Source of the DNA: Candidatus Methanofastidiosia archaeon
GTDB lineage: Archaea > Methanobacteriota_B > Thermococci > Methanofastidiosales > Methanofastidiosaceae
Direction: 5' to 3'
NCBI GenBank assembly: GCA_003558335.1
Contig: PWMA01000123.1
Coordinates: forward strand, 1-33,543
DNA: 33,543 nucleotides
Made by a program: the position numbers and the translations under genes. The notes under the pieces are model-generated. The model did not search any database. It was not told where the DNA came from and saw only the letters and a list, made by a program, of their open reading frames with translations. Each line of letters begins with the position of its first letter. The first letter of the stretch is position 1. Shown in pieces: positions 33,156 to 33,543 of the stretch.

Positions 33156-33274
33156 ATATATCTGCCTTAATTGATTTAAATAAAATGTTTTTTAACTTTA
33201 ATGGAAATTTTATTTAAGTTAAAGATATGATATGTATTAAGATATTTTGGAAATTTTTAGCATTTTTATAGATA

Positions 33275-33543
33275 TCAATTTTTAAAACTTGTAACAGATG
33301 CTGGTATCTTTCCACCTCTTTTGACAAATTTAGAGCAGTCAATCTTCTTTACAGCCATAATGGAGCCTTCTCCCAATAGACCACCAAAATGAACATAGTC
33401 TCCTTCCTTTTTACCTTTGATTGGAACAAGTCTTACGCCCACTGTTTTATTATTATAGACGCCAATTGCTATTTCATCTGCAATTATACCTGCTATAATC
33501 TCTTCAGGAGTATCTCCAGGAATAGGAACCATATCAAGACCTA
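33275..33543 (-). CDS. UPF0210 (DUF711) family protein, C-terminal part, cut by window edge
   Basis: The visible 88 codons remain open to the window end, so the gene begins outside. The segment reads DMVPIPGDTPEEIIAGIIAD, then DEIAIGVYNNKTVGVRLVPI, GDYVHFGGLLGEG and a SFKN end. This matches the C-terminal part of the UPF0210/PFL family (full length about 450), which has a glycyl-radical-enzyme-like fold and unknown function. The internal Met at 33532 is not a start: the upstream codons are in frame and LDM is a usual family motif. Confidence 0.85.
   Translation of the reverse strand, partial: GLDMVPIPGDTPEEIIAGIIADEIAIGVYNNKTVGVRLVPIKGKKEGDYVHFGGLLGEGSIMAVKKIDCSKFVKRGGKIPASVTSFKN

Noticed and set aside
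33275..33532. Complete 85-residue gene starting at 33532
   Set aside because: The frame stays open to the window edge and the sequence matches only the C-terminal part of the UPF0210 family, so this is a partial gene.

Overview
The window is AT-rich archaeal DNA, most likely from a methanogen (Euryarchaeota in the broad sense). The signs are a methanogenesis marker protein 3 gene, a tetraether lipid synthase, the archaeal thiolase/DUF35/HMG-CoA synthase set with class I HMG-CoA reductase, AMP phosphorylase, a KorDABC-type 2-oxoacid:ferredoxin oxidoreductase, archaeal TATA boxes (many genes nearly leaderless), GGTG/GGAGG ribosome binding sites and frequent TTG/GTG starts. The genus cannot be fixed from the sequence; a Methanofastidiosa-like lineage is only a guess.

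Positions 1-8912 hold the leader-proximal end of a CRISPR array and a complete type I-B operon on the minus strand: cas6-cas8b-cas7-cas5-cas3-cas4-cas1-cas2, then leader, then array. All parts look intact except cas3. A single in-frame TAA (2573-2575) separates the HD nuclease/helicase part from a C-terminal domain that stays open in the same frame for another 190 codons. Positions 8959-10218 are a 1260-bp insertion sequence with 18-bp inverted ends, a 9-bp target duplication, a DDE transposase and a divergent 54-residue DUF2080-type ORF. It sits about 15 bp upstream of the cas promoter TATA box.

Positions 10575-17122 (plus strand) are metabolic and housekeeping genes: ribose-5-phosphate isomerase, a winged-helix protein, a JAMM metalloprotease, a stand-alone asparagine-synthase-like ATPase, AMP phosphorylase, a small membrane protein, a DUF362/ferredoxin protein, a carboxymuconolactone-decarboxylase-like protein and endonuclease IV. 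Many of these overlap by one to four bases and are probably translationally coupled.

Positions 17091-25374 (minus strand) form a lipid and central-carbon block. It holds tetraether synthase (its 3' end overlaps endonuclease IV), korDABC, and the mevalonate-entry operon HMG-CoA synthase, thiolase, DUF35 scaffold and HMG-CoA reductase. Together these supply the isoprenoid precursor and make the final tail-to-tail C-C bond of archaeal membrane lipids. korD uses an apparent CUG (non-AUG) start and is easily missed.

Positions 25507-29453 (minus) carry mmp3 coupled to a HerA/VirB4-type ATPase. Positions 29505-33543 contain a divergent TGT-family transglycosylase, a soluble PAS histidine kinase, a small anchored or secreted protein, a winged-helix/membrane-protein gene pair, a coiled-coil protein and the C-terminal end of a UPF0210 protein cut by the window edge. 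No rRNA or tRNA gene was recognised.
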